DNA from: Actinomadura sp. DC4
GTDB taxonomy: Bacteria; Actinomycetota; Actinomycetes; Streptosporangiales; Streptosporangiaceae
Direction: 5' to 3'
DNA: 64,000 nt
Assembly: GCF_030406325.1 (NCBI RefSeq)
Contig: NZ_JAUEQY010000025.1
Location: 62,001 to 126,000, forward strand
This document shows, in pieces, positions 8,179-16,550 of the stretch. Both the position numbers and the translations under genes were made by a program. A model generated the notes under the pieces. It saw nothing but the letters and a program-made list of their open reading frames with translations. It did not search any database and was not told the DNA's origin. The number at the start of each line of letters is the position of its first letter. Position 1 is the stretch's first letter.

Positions 8179-8781
8179 GTGAAACGGGAAGCCGAGACGG
8201 GTGCACCGGCCACGCTGTGGGACCGGACACGGCGGCTGGCCTCCCAGGAGATCCTCGAGACGGCTCTGCGCCTGTTCACCGAACAGGGCTACGACGAGAC
8301 GACCATCGCCCAGATCGCCCGAGAGGCCGGCGTGTCCCAGCGCACCCTCTTCCGCTACTTCGGCGCCAAGGAGGACCTTCTCGGCGGCGGCCAGGACCGG
8401 TTCGCGCAGGTCCTGACGGACACGATCGGCGGACTGCCGGCCGAGACCGGCGTCTGGGAGGCCCTGCGGGCGGGGATCACCGCCGTACTGGACCTGCATG
8501 ACGGCCGCGACCAGGCCCTGGAGCGGTTCCGCCTCCTGCACGGCACCGCCTCACTGCGTGCCGGCTGGCTCGAGAAGCGGCTGCGTTTCCAGGATGACCT
8601 GCTGCCGCTCGTCAAGGCCCGCATGGACGGTGCCGCCGGCAGCGTGGACGCGCGGGCCCGCGCGGTGATCGCGACGGCGTTCGCGTGCTTGGACGCCGCG
8701 TCGATGACGTGGGTCGCCGACGACGGCCGGGGCGACATCATGGACCTGTACGACGAGTGCCTGGCCGCGGTGCGCGGCTGA
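8179..8781 (+). CDS. TetR-family transcriptional regulator
   Basis: A 200-residue regulator. The N-terminal helix-turn-helix reads ILETALRLFTEQGYDETTIAQIAREAGVSQRTLFRYFGAKEDLL (about residues 25-70), with the typical TLFRYF recognition helix; the rest is the ligand-binding/dimer domain. The GTG start is supported by a -10-like TAGCCT six bases upstream and by the absence of a ribosome binding site. It probably binds the two palindromes in its own upstream gap and controls itself and the divergent SDR gene. Confidence 0.92.
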   Translation: MKREAETGAPATLWDRTRRLASQEILETALRLFTEQGYDETTIAQIAREAGVSQRTLFRYFGAKEDLLGGGQDRFAQVLTDTIGGLPAETGVWEALRAGITAVLDLHDGRDQALERFRLLHGTASLRAGWLEKRLRFQDDLLPLVKARMDGAAGSVDARARAVIATAFACLDAASMTWVADDGRGDIMDLYDECLAAVRG

Positions 8782-8825
8782 CAGGTCATCAGTGTTCTGT
8801 CCCGCGAGGTTGGGGATGTGGCTGA

Positions 8826-9345
8826 CATCACGCCCGGGGTGGGACTTGTAACACGAGCCGTTGTCGGTCAGTACGCGCTCAACGGTGATCCCTTGTCTCG
8901 TGAAGGGCTTGGCCCGTAGCCGGCGCCAGAGCGGGTCTTACGTCCTGCTGGGCGGGCCCGCGTCTTGTGGCCGCCGCCGTCAGCGATGTTGCCGAGTTTC
9001 TTGATGTCCACGTGCACCAGGTCGCCGGGCCTGTCGTGTTCGTAGCGGCGGATCACCCGCCCGGTCGCCCGGTCCATCAAGGTCAGCCGGTTGAGGCGGT
9101 AGCGGACCAGGACCCGGTGGACGGGTTCAACCCCACCAGGCCGGCGATCCACACCGGTCCCCACCACCGCAACACCCGCACCTCGATGACGCGCCGCTCA
9201 GTCCGGGTCAGGGTCCGCTGCGGGCTGGTGCACGGACGGCTGGACCGGTCGCCCATCACTGCCTCGCCCAAGGCACGGCAGCGGCCGGCCCACCACCAAG
9301 CCGTTGTGGCCGAGACCTGGAACCGTTCAGCGGCCCGCCGCAACG
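8826..9345 (-). pseudogene. Decayed IS481-type transposase remnant
   Basis: Fragments of an IS481-like integrase-core transposase in different minus-strand frames. The helix-turn-helix part RAAERFQVSATTAWWWAGRCRALGEAV lies near 9340-9260, RATGRVIRRYEHDRPGDLVHVDIKKLG near 9090-8990, and GITVERVLTDNGSCYKS near 8900-8840. The first frame break is at about 9125: against the family pattern it looks like loss of one of two adjacent GTCCACC copies. A larger deletion joins the start and DNG blocks. The N-terminal end is missing and abuts the CaiB stop. No terminal repeats were seen. It cannot encode an active transposase. Confidence 0.85.
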
Positions 9346-9346
9346 G

Positions 9347-10597
9347 TTAGCCGCCGAGCGCGCCGGCGGCGCGTAGTCGTTCGATCCGGGTCTCGTCGTA
9401 GCCCAGCACCTCGCGGAGGATCTCCTCGCCGTGTTCGCCGGCCGACGGGGCCGGGCGGGCCGCGATCGGCGGCGGCTCCCCCACCACCCGTACGGGGAAC
9501 GGGAGCTGGTCCGCTCGCAGGCGGTCCGCGGTGCCCCACGGCAGGCGGTCGGCGAACTGCGGGTCGGAGCCGACGTCGGCCGGGGTGTTGACCGGCCCGA
9601 TCGGGACGTCGTACGCCAGGCCGAACTCCACCCACTCGGCGGACGTACGGCGGGCGAAGATCGCGCTCAGCTCGCGGCGGAGTTCGAGGTCGCCGCGGGC
9701 GTGGTCGGCGAGCTCGGTGCCGGGACGGCCCTCGAACAGGTCCTCCCGGCCGACCGCGGCGCAGAAGTTCCGCCAGAACGCGCGCTCGGAGGCCATGAAG
9801 AGGATGTGGCCGTCCTTCGACCCGTAGAACTGGTAGCGGACGCCGTCCGCCATGCCGGCCGTGCCGGGCGGGCGGCGCTCGTAGCCGTCCGCCGGGTTCC
9901 CGGTCACCTCCTCCGGCGGGCGCTCGTACGCCCGGTGGCCCTCGCTGCGCAGCCAGTCGAACGCCGCCGCCGCGTCGGACTGCGCCACCTCCAGGTGGCA
10001 GCCCGCTCCGGTCGTGCGCGCCCGCAGCACCCCGGCGAGGATCGCGGCGGTGCCGAACAGCGGTCCGGCGTTGATGCCGATCGAGGTGTGGTCGGGGATG
10101 GAGGGCAGCCCCTCCGGCCCGGGGACCGGCGCGACCGTGCCCGCCCACGCGTCGTAGGCGATACCGTGACTGGGCAGGTCGCGGTACGGCCCGGTCATGC
10201 CGTACCCGGAGATGCTGAACAGCACGACCGCCGGGTTCACCTGGCGGAGCCGCTCGTACCCGAGCCCGCGGCGTTCGAGCCCGCCGGGACGCATCGCCTC
10301 CACGACGACGGCGGCCTTCTCCACCAGCGCCAGGAACGTCTCCCGCCCGCCGTCGGTGCGAAGGTCGAGGACGATGCTCCGCTTGCCCCGGCTGACGTGA
10401 AGGTGCAGGAGCGACTCGCCCTCGACGATGGGCCAGCTCATCGAGCGGATGTAGTCGCCCCGCGGCGGCTCGACCTTGATGACGTCGGCGCCCAGGTCGG
10501 CGAGCGGGGTCGAGACGGCGCCCGGCCCGAGCATCGAGCACTCGACGACGCGCAGCCCTTCCAGCAGCCGCGGTCCCAGCGCGTCGCCCTGCGTCAC
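9347..10597 (-). CDS. CaiB/BaiF-type CoA-transferase with altered catalytic position
   Basis: Class III CoA-transferase-like protein of 416 residues. It has the family opening LEGLRVVECSMLGPGAVSTPLADLGADVIKVEPP, then GKRSIVLDL and SISGYGMTGPYRDL. In the family the catalytic aspartate sits just before a Gly/Ala-rich helix ahead of AILAAL. Here that stretch is SIGINAGPLFGTAAIL, where isoleucine seems to replace it; this is an alignment by eye. GTG at 10597 has AAGGAGG five bases upstream. The gene ends exactly where the IS481 remnant begins yet appears full length. It is divergent from the repeat-bearing hydratase over an AT-rich gap. Confidence 0.88.
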   Translation of the reverse strand: MTQGDALGPRLLEGLRVVECSMLGPGAVSTPLADLGADVIKVEPPRGDYIRSMSWPIVEGESLLHLHVSRGKRSIVLDLRTDGGRETFLALVEKAAVVVEAMRPGGLERRGLGYERLRQVNPAVVLFSISGYGMTGPYRDLPSHGIAYDAWAGTVAPVPGPEGLPSIPDHTSIGINAGPLFGTAAILAGVLRARTTGAGCHLEVAQSDAAAAFDWLRSEGHRAYERPPEEVTGNPADGYERRPPGTAGMADGVRYQFYGSKDGHILFMASERAFWRNFCAAVGREDLFEGRPGTELADHARGDLELRRELSAIFARRTSAEWVEFGLAYDVPIGPVNTPADVGSDPQFADRLPWGTADRLRADQLPFPVRVVGEPPPIAARPAPSAGEHGEEILREVLGYDETRIERLRAAGALGG

Positions 10598-10615
10598 GCG
10601 GCCCTCCTTCGCTGA

Positions 10616-10641
10616 ATTGTTTATTATATTAAAACTACAAT
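10616..10641. promoter_or_regulatory. AT-rich operator-like region B
   Basis: A 26-base inverted repeat with arms ATTGT and ACAAT around TATTATATTAAA, in the gap between the divergent CaiB and hydratase genes. It shares the AT-rich core of the operator family but matches the six-site pattern only partly. Confidence 0.4.
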
Positions 10642-10667
10642 CTTCGGATGCCAGCAAGGGAGCCCCG

Positions 10668-11804
10668 GTGGAGGACCGCGACACATCGGTGGACGGGCCG
10701 CAGGCACAGGTCGCCGGAGCCGGAGTAGGTCCCGACGCGGTGGAGGACGAGTCGCAGGCACAGGCCGCAGGGGTAGAAGAGGACCCCAATGCGCCGGCGG
10801 AGGGGACGCCGGCACAGGCACCTGGAGCCGGAGAGAACCTCGATGCGCCGGAGGACAGGCCGCAGCCACCTGGAGCCGAAGTGGACCCCAATGCGTCAGA
10901 GGACGGATCGCCGGCACAGGCCGCCGGGGCCGGGGCAGGCCCCAACGCGGCGGAGGACGGGGCGCGGGTACGGGCGACTGGAGCCGGAGTGGAGCCCTAT
11001 CCGTCGGTGGAGGGGCTGCGGGCCGACACGACCGGGGCGGTGCTGCGGCTGACGCTCGACCGGCCGCGCCGCCGCAACGCGCTGGACGACACCTCGATGG
11101 CCGCGCTGATCCGCCACCTGGAGACCGCGAACACCGACGAGAACCTGCGCGCGGTGCTGCTGACCGGGACGGGCGGCGACTTCTGCAGCGGGTTCGACAT
11201 CGTCGGCCGCAACGCGGCCGGCAAAGGCGACGCCCGGCCGCGTACGGGAAGCATCCAGCGCCGGATGCCCTCCCAGGCCAACCGGCTGATCCCGCTCCTG
11301 CTCGAACTCCAGCTGCCCGTCGTCTGCGCGGTCCGCGGCTGGGCCGTGGGCATCGGCGCCCAGCTCGCGCTGGCCTCCGACTTCACCGTCGCCGCGCGCG
11401 ACGCCGTGTTCTGGTACCCCTTCCTGCGACGCGGCTTCACCCCCGACTCCGGGGCGACCTGGCTGCTCCCCCGCGTCGTCGGGCCGGTACGGGCCCGCGA
11501 GCTGCTGATGCTCGACCGCAAGTTCAGCGGTACGGAGGCCGCCACGTGGGGCGCCGTACACGCGGCGGTGGAGGACGAGGACGTCACGAAGACGGCCGAG
11601 ACGCTGACCGCCGAACTCGCGGCGTCGGCCACGGTCGCGATCGGGCTCACCAAGTCCCTGCTCAACGCGGCTCCGGGCGGCGACCTGCGCCACCACCTGG
11701 CCGACGAGGCGTACGCGATGGAGCTCAGCTCCCGCAGCCCCGACTTCCGCGAGGGCATGCGCGCCTTCGCCGAACACCGCCCACCCGACTTCGGCGGGCG
11801 CTGA
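10668..11804 (+). CDS. Enoyl-CoA hydratase/isomerase with N-terminal 18-residue repeats
   Basis: Crotonase-fold protein of 378 residues. The catalytic domain starts near residue 115: LRLTLDRPRRRNALDD, then LLTGTGGDFCSGFDI (oxyanion hole) and VRGWAVGIGAQLALASDF. Before it lie about 110 residues of acidic, Ala/Pro/Gly-rich tandem repeats that the family lacks. GTG at 10668 is supported by AAGGGAG five bases upstream and by the AT-rich promoter just before it. The N-terminal tract looks disordered and could tether partner enzymes, but nothing proves a function. A conventional short start near residue 110 has no comparable ribosome binding site. Confidence 0.85.
   Translation: MEDRDTSVDGPQAQVAGAGVGPDAVEDESQAQAAGVEEDPNAPAEGTPAQAPGAGENLDAPEDRPQPPGAEVDPNASEDGSPAQAAGAGAGPNAAEDGARVRATGAGVEPYPSVEGLRADTTGAVLRLTLDRPRRRNALDDTSMAALIRHLETANTDENLRAVLLTGTGGDFCSGFDIVGRNAAGKGDARPRTGSIQRRMPSQANRLIPLLLELQLPVVCAVRGWAVGIGAQLALASDFTVAARDAVFWYPFLRRGFTPDSGATWLLPRVVGPVRARELLMLDRKFSGTEAATWGAVHAAVEDEDVTKTAETLTAELAASATVAIGLTKSLLNAAPGGDLRHHLADEAYAMELSSRSPDFREGMRAFAEHRPPDFGGR
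10686..11039. repeat. Degenerate 54-bp tandem repeats encoding 18-residue units
   Basis: Units start at 10686, 10740, 10794, 10848, 10896 and 10950, with a partial unit at 11004. All are 54 bases except the fourth (48 bases, two codons lost). The consensus peptide is roughly EDGxPAQAAGAGVxPNA. All are in frame with the hydratase domain downstream. Spacing in multiples of three and divergence between units indicate an old, selected coding repeat rather than recent slippage. Confidence 0.9.
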
Positions 11805-11809
11805 ACGGC

Positions 11810-12604
11810 TCAGTCGTCTTTCCAGCGGGCCGGTCGCTTCTCGGCGAACGCCGCCGGGCCCTCGGTCTGGTCCGGATGACCCCACAGTGAGACCAGCTCG
11901 GCTGCGCCCGCCCGGCAGGCGTCCGTCAGGCCCTGCTCCAGCGCCCCCCACAGCGCCCGCTTGGTCGCGCGCAGCGCCGCCGGGGAGTTGCGGGCGATCT
12001 TCTCCGCGAGCTCCTGCGCCGCGTCGTGCAGGCGTTCCGGCGGGTCGACGACCTCGCTCACCATGCCGAGTTCGTACGCCCGCGCCGCGGACAGGCGCTC
12101 GTGCCGTCCGACCAATGCCATCCGCAGTACGGCCTCGGCCGGCACCTTGCGCATCAGCCCGATCGTCTCGATCGCGCTGACCTGGCCGACCGAGACGTGC
12201 GGATCGGTGAAGGAGGCGTCGGAGGCGGCGAGCACGATGTCGGCGTCGGCGACGAAGTGCAGCCCGCCGCCCGCGCAGACGCCGTTCACCGCGGCGATCA
12301 CGGGCTTGTCGATCCCCAGGTGCCAGGACGTGAAACCGAGGTCGAACTCCTCCACCGACCTGCGGTACCGCTCCATGCCCTGGCCGTCGGTCGCCAGCTC
12401 GACGACGTCGGCCCCGGTCTGGAACGCCGGGCCGCGCCCGGCGTTGACGATGACCCGTACGCCCGGGTCGTCCGCCAGCTCGGTCCAGGCGAGCCGCAGC
12501 TCGTCGCGCATCGCGGCGTTCATGGCGTTGCGGCGGTCCGGCCGGTCGAAGACCAGCCAGCCGACGTGCCCGCGCCGCGAGACCTCCAGTGTCCGGTAGC
12601 TCAT
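11810..12604 (-). CDS. Enoyl-CoA hydratase/isomerase
   Basis: Crotonase-fold enzyme of 264 residues: VGWLVFDRPDRRNAMNAAM, then AGRGPAFQTGADV and NGVCAGGGLHFVADADIVLA, with a C-terminus WGHPDQTEGPAAFAEKRPARW complete for the family. Its ATG overlaps the ligase stop as ATGA, and it is the last gene of the dehydratase-dehydrogenase-ligase-hydratase operon. The middle third is nearly the same as in the hydratase at 16551, so the two are recent paralogues on either side of one operon. Its stop is five bases from that of the convergent repeat-bearing hydratase. Confidence 0.93.
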   Translation of the reverse strand: MSYRTLEVSRRGHVGWLVFDRPDRRNAMNAAMRDELRLAWTELADDPGVRVIVNAGRGPAFQTGADVVELATDGQGMERYRRSVEEFDLGFTSWHLGIDKPVIAAVNGVCAGGGLHFVADADIVLAASDASFTDPHVSVGQVSAIETIGLMRKVPAEAVLRMALVGRHERLSAARAYELGMVSEVVDPPERLHDAAQELAEKIARNSPAALRATKRALWGALEQGLTDACRAGAAELVSLWGHPDQTEGPAAFAEKRPARWKDD

Positions 12605-14088
12605 CCCGGCTCCGTTCCGTCCAGGGGCCAGGCCGCCGCGAGCTCGCCCCGTAGCACCTTGCCCACCTCCGTCCGCGGGAGGTCCGCCACCAGGCGCACG
12701 GCCACCGGGACCTTGTAGCCGGCCAGCGACGCGCGGGCGAACGCCCGCAACGACGCCTCGGCCGGGGCCGTCCCGGCGACCGGCTGGACCCACGCCACCG
12801 GCACCTCGCCGAGACGCTCGTCCGGTACACCCGCGACGCACACGTCGGCGACCTCCGGATGCTCCCGCAGCACCTCTTCGACCTCCTGCGGGACGATCTT
12901 CAGGCCACCGCGGTTGATCATGTCCGAGACCCGGCCCTCGACCCACAGGAAGCCGTCCGCGTCCAGGCGGCCGAGGTCGCCGGTACGCAGGAAGCCGTTC
13001 GCCATCCGGTCCTCGGCGCCCTCCATGACGAACGGCGAGCGGACCCAGATCTCACCGGTCGTACCGGCGGAGACCTCCGCGCCGTCGCCGTCCAGGATCC
13101 GCACCGCGACGCCCGGGTGCGGCCGGCCCACCGCCCCGAGCTTGGCGTCGCCGAACTCCCGCACGTCGGCCGCGGTCCAGCCGACGACCTCGCTGCCCAG
13201 CTCGGTCTGCCCGTAGGAGTTCAGCACGTCGACGCCGAACCGCTCATGGAACCGGCGGGCCTGGCGCGGCGTGAGCGGTGCGGTGATCGAGCGGACGAAC
13301 CTCAGCGGTGACAGGTCGGTGAGCCGGGGGTCCTCGGCCAGCATGGTCATCATGGCGGGGGCCAGCACGGTCGACCGGATGCCGAACCTCCTGACCAGCT
13401 CGGCGTAGTCCACCGGGTCGAACCGGTCGAGCAGCACCGCCGGCGCCCCGAGCCGGAACGCGAACAGCGTGTTCCAGATCCCCGCCCACAGCGCGAGCGA
13501 GGTGGGGATGAGGTTCGGCATCGGCGGCCGGGCGGCGGCCGTACGGCCGCGCAACCGGGCGATGACCGTGTCGATGCCGTCGCGTACGCCGTCGTGCCGC
13601 AGGACCACCGGCTTGGCCGACCCCGTCGTGCCCGAGGTCCGTACGACCAGGGCCGCGCCGGGCGGGTACGGCTCGCCGGACCAGGCGGCGTTCGCGGACG
13701 CCCGTACCCAGGACCGCGGAGCGCGTTCCACCAGCCGGCCGAGGTGCGCCGGAACCCGGCCGGCCTGGCCGGCGCCGGTCACGACCACGGCGGGGTCGGC
13801 CGCCCCCAGCGCCGAGCGGATCTCCGGGTCGGCCAGCCGCGCGTTGACCGGGACGTACACCCCGCCCGCGAGCCAGGTCGCGAACATCGCGACCACGGCG
13901 GCGGCGCCCTCGTCGACGACGCAGGCCACCGGTGCGCGGCGTACCGGCCCGAGCCGTGCGGCCAGGGTACGGGCGGACCGGCGCAGCTCCCCCAGCGTGA
14001 GCGCGCCGTCCCTCCCGTGCACCACCGGTGTCTCGGCGCTCCCCGGATGCGAGGTCAGGAACGTCTCCAGGCCCTGCTGCTCGGGCAC
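12601..14088 (-). CDS. Acyl-CoA synthetase, AMP-binding
   Basis: ANL-family CoA ligase of about 495 residues. Motifs are RTSGTTGSAKPVVLRHDG (P-loop), NSYGQTELGSE, FLRTGDLG, VSDMINRGGLKI and LPRTEVGKVLR with the A10 lysine. I prefer GTG at 14088, with AGGAG seven bases upstream. An upstream GTG at 14103 would instead overlap the dehydrogenase stop as GTGA and add five residues. It sits between the dehydrogenase and hydratase genes in a tightly coupled minus-strand operon. Confidence 0.9.
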   Translation of the reverse strand: MPEQQGLETFLTSHPGSAETPVVHGRDGALTLGELRRSARTLAARLGPVRRAPVACVVDEGAAAVVAMFATWLAGGVYVPVNARLADPEIRSALGAADPAVVVTGAGQAGRVPAHLGRLVERAPRSWVRASANAAWSGEPYPPGAALVVRTSGTTGSAKPVVLRHDGVRDGIDTVIARLRGRTAAARPPMPNLIPTSLALWAGIWNTLFAFRLGAPAVLLDRFDPVDYAELVRRFGIRSTVLAPAMMTMLAEDPRLTDLSPLRFVRSITAPLTPRQARRFHERFGVDVLNSYGQTELGSEVVGWTAADVREFGDAKLGAVGRPHPGVAVRILDGDGAEVSAGTTGEIWVRSPFVMEGAEDRMANGFLRTGDLGRLDADGFLWVEGRVSDMINRGGLKIVPQEVEEVLREHPEVADVCVAGVPDERLGEVPVAWVQPVAGTAPAEASLRAFARASLAGYKVPVAVRLVADLPRTEVGKVLRGELAAAWPLDGTEPG

Positions 14089-14099
14089 GGTCCCGCTCC

Positions 14100-15239
14100 T
14101 CACCGCTCGCCGAGATGCCGCGCGAGGCTCTCGATGTGCTCGTCCGGTCCGCCGAGCAGCTCGGCGCTGGTCCAGGCGCGCTTGAAGTGCAGGTGCGCGT
14201 CGTGTTCCCAGGTGAAACCGATGCCGCCGTGCAGCTGGATCGTCTCGGCGGCCACCGCGACGTACGCCTCGGAGCAGTAGGCCTGCGCGATCGCCGCGAC
14301 GACGGCCAGGCCGGGCAGGTCGGCGATGACCCGCGCGGCCGGCTCGGCGGCGGCCTGCGCGGCGGCGCCGGCCGCCGAGCGTGCCGACTCCACCTTGATC
14401 AGCATGTCCGCGGTCTTCTGCTTGACCGCCTGGAAGCTCCCGACCGGGCGGCCGAACTGGACCCGCGACCGGGCGTACTCCACGGTGGTGTCCAGGCAGC
14501 GCCCGGCGCCCCCGGCCTGCTCGCCGGCCAGCAGCGCGCGGGCGACGTCGAGGGCGCGGGCGAGCGCGGCGGAGGCGTCCGGGGGGCCGATCCTGCTCGC
14601 CGGCGCGCCGGCGAACTCCAGCCGCGCCTGCCGCCGGGTCGGGTCGAGCGTGACGAGCGCCCGCGCGGTCAGCCCGGGAGCCCCGGCCTCCACCGCGAAC
14701 ACCCCGAGGGTGTCGCCGGCCAGCGCGGGCACCAGGACCACGTCCGCCGACGCCCCGTCGACCACGAAGTCGCAGGTCCCGTGCAGCGCCCACGCTCCGC
14801 GGTCCTCGGCCGCGCGGACCAGGGCGCCGCCCGGCAGGCCGCGGCCGGTCGCGTCGGCGGTGACGACGGTGGCGACGAGCGACCCGTCGCACAGGCCGGG
14901 CAGGAGCCTGCGCCGGGCGGGCTCGTCCTCCAGCGCCAGCAGCAGCGGCGCGGCCAGGCCCGCCGTCGCGAGCAGCGGCGCGCAGAGCAGCGACCGGCCG
15001 GCCTCCTCGAAGACCACGCCGAGCTCCACCGGGGTGAAACCGCCGCCGCCGTACGCCTCGGGGATCGCCAGCCCGGCCAGGCCCAGCTCGCCGCACAGCC
15101 GGCGCCACGCCGGGCCGTCCCACCCGCGTTCGGTCTCCATCCGCCGCCGGACCTCGGACGGCGGCGACAGGTCCTCCAGCGCCTCGCGTACGCTCCGCCG
15201 CAGGAGGCCGAGCTCGTCCGGAGTCGTCTCCGGGCTCAT
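14100..15239 (-). CDS. Acyl-CoA dehydrogenase (FadE29-like subunit class)
   Basis: Dehydrogenase of 379 residues with RRLCGELGLAGLAIPEAYGGGGFTPVE, RSRVQFGRPVGSFQAVKQKTADM and ETIQLHGGIGFTWEHDAHLHFKRAW. The ending QLHGGxGFTWEH..HLxxKRAW is typical of the shorter partner in alpha2beta2 steroid-type dehydrogenases (FadE29 class). Its likely partner is not adjacent; candidates are at 17261 and 1047. ATG at 15239 overlaps the dehydratase stop as ATGA. Confidence 0.92.
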   Translation of the reverse strand: MSPETTPDELGLLRRSVREALEDLSPPSEVRRRMETERGWDGPAWRRLCGELGLAGLAIPEAYGGGGFTPVELGVVFEEAGRSLLCAPLLATAGLAAPLLLALEDEPARRRLLPGLCDGSLVATVVTADATGRGLPGGALVRAAEDRGAWALHGTCDFVVDGASADVVLVPALAGDTLGVFAVEAGAPGLTARALVTLDPTRRQARLEFAGAPASRIGPPDASAALARALDVARALLAGEQAGGAGRCLDTTVEYARSRVQFGRPVGSFQAVKQKTADMLIKVESARSAAGAAAQAAAEPAARVIADLPGLAVVAAIAQAYCSEAYVAVAAETIQLHGGIGFTWEHDAHLHFKRAWTSAELLGGPDEHIESLARHLGER

Positions 15240-16495
15240 GCGCGCCGCTCCGCGAACCGGTCGATCGTCACGGCGAAGGCGTCTTCCAGGGTGTCGGCGG
15301 GCGGGTCGGGCAGGCGTACGGGCCCGTGCTCGCGGCTGGGCAGCAGCATCGTCGCGCTCGCCGGGGAGGTGATCTCGCCGCGCTGGTTGCGCGTGCGCAG
15401 GTCGACGTCGACCGCGGGCCGGCCGCCCTCGGCGAGGTAGCGGCGGGTGACCTCGCCCTCGACCCACTGGACGTCGCCCACGTAGTTGAACCGGCGGAAC
15501 TCCACCCGCAGCCGCCACAGCCAGGCGTCGTCGCCCATCCAGTCGGTGCAGGCGTGGACCAGCCAGGTCTCGCGCATCCGGCCGTAGTCGAACGTGGCCG
15601 GGTTGCCGGACCGGCGGGCGAAGGCGGGGTCCCAGTGGACGCGCTGCATGACGTCGGGCACGCCGAGCTCGTCGCGGTGGTAGAAGCGCGGGATGCGCAG
15701 CCGGTTGCGGTACGCCAGCCGGAGCGGCGCGACGTCGTACATGCCCATGCCCATGCCGACGTGCCAGCAGACCATGTCGGTGACGGTCAGCGGGCCCTTC
15801 ACCAGCGGGCCGACCGCGTCGCCGGCGCGTACGTCCTCCCACCATCGCGGGTCGGCGCCGCGCGGGCGCTCCGCGGCGTACCCGGCGTCGAGCTCGGCGA
15901 TCGCGGCCTCGTCCCACGGCTCGATCGCGACGGAGTCGTACTTCTTGCGCTCGCGCGCCTTCTCCCGCTCGGTGCGGTACATCATGCGGTACTGCGCGCC
16001 GAGCAGCGCGCCGTCGCCGGTGCGGAACGCCTGGGCGGTCCACTCCTGGACGCCGCGCCCGCCGAACTGACCGGGCTTGTCCACGACGCCCACGAGCGCG
16101 GTACGCCGGAAGATCCGGTGTCCCGGGCCGAGCGGGGACCACCACTCCCGCTCGCTGGCCCCGTAGAAGGCGTGCACTCCACGGAGCGGGTCGCCGCGCA
16201 GGTCCGCCTGGGCGGCGCGCTCGTCCTCGCTGAGCACGTCCTCGCCGATGAGGCTGTCGCCGCCGACCAGGGGCGGCGGCGCGACCGAGCCCTTCCAGCG
16301 CGTGCCGGCGGCGTACTCCGGGTCGCACCACAGCGGGTTGTCGTCGCCGTAGGACCGGGCGACGTGCCGGAAGGCGTCCTCGCCGGGCCGCCGGTAGTGC
16401 GGCGGTGCCGGATATGCCTGGGGTACGCCGATCCGCGACCGCAGCCGTGCGATCCCGCTGTCCGTGATCATGCCGTCGGTCGCCACGCCGTCCAT
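15236..16495 (-). CDS. Double hot-dog (MaoC/FAS1-like) dehydratase
   Basis: A 419-residue acyl-dehydratase-like protein with two hot-dog halves. The N-terminal half has HVARSYGDDNPLWCDPEYA, the second has GPLTVTDMVCWHVGMGMG and later CTDWMGDDAWLWRLRVEF. It probably hydrates an enoyl-CoA, like the MaoC-type hydratases of steroid side-chain operons. It heads a minus-strand operon of four coupled genes from an AT-rich promoter gap. The ATG at 16495 has only a poor ribosome binding site; an ATG at 16471 is possible. Confidence 0.85.
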   Translation of the reverse strand: MDGVATDGMITDSGIARLRSRIGVPQAYPAPPHYRRPGEDAFRHVARSYGDDNPLWCDPEYAAGTRWKGSVAPPPLVGGDSLIGEDVLSEDERAAQADLRGDPLRGVHAFYGASEREWWSPLGPGHRIFRRTALVGVVDKPGQFGGRGVQEWTAQAFRTGDGALLGAQYRMMYRTEREKARERKKYDSVAIEPWDEAAIAELDAGYAAERPRGADPRWWEDVRAGDAVGPLVKGPLTVTDMVCWHVGMGMGMYDVAPLRLAYRNRLRIPRFYHRDELGVPDVMQRVHWDPAFARRSGNPATFDYGRMRETWLVHACTDWMGDDAWLWRLRVEFRRFNYVGDVQWVEGEVTRRYLAEGGRPAVDVDLRTRNQRGEITSPASATMLLPSREHGPVRLPDPPADTLEDAFAVTIDRFAERRA

Positions 16496-16515
16496 CCCGT
16501 ACCCGGAAGCAAGAA

Positions 16516-16537
16516 TGTATTTTTAATATAACATTAG
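16516..16537. promoter_or_regulatory. AT-rich operator-like site C
   Basis: Lies between the divergent dehydratase and hydratase genes. Aligned to the shared pattern it gives left arm TGTAT, core around AATATAAC and right arm ATTAG, about 14 of 20 scored positions. TATAAC at 16527-16532 may be a -10 for the rightward gene. Confidence 0.45.
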
Positions 16538-16550
16538 ATTTGGAAGCGAC

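Noticed and set aside
10598-10945. N-terminal extension of the CaiB frame up to 10945
   Set aside because: It is antisense to the repeat region of the divergent hydratase; GTG 10597 has an AAGGAGG.
10686-11039. CRISPR-like array
   Set aside because: The repeats are contiguous, degenerate, in frame and coding; there are no spacers and no cas genes.
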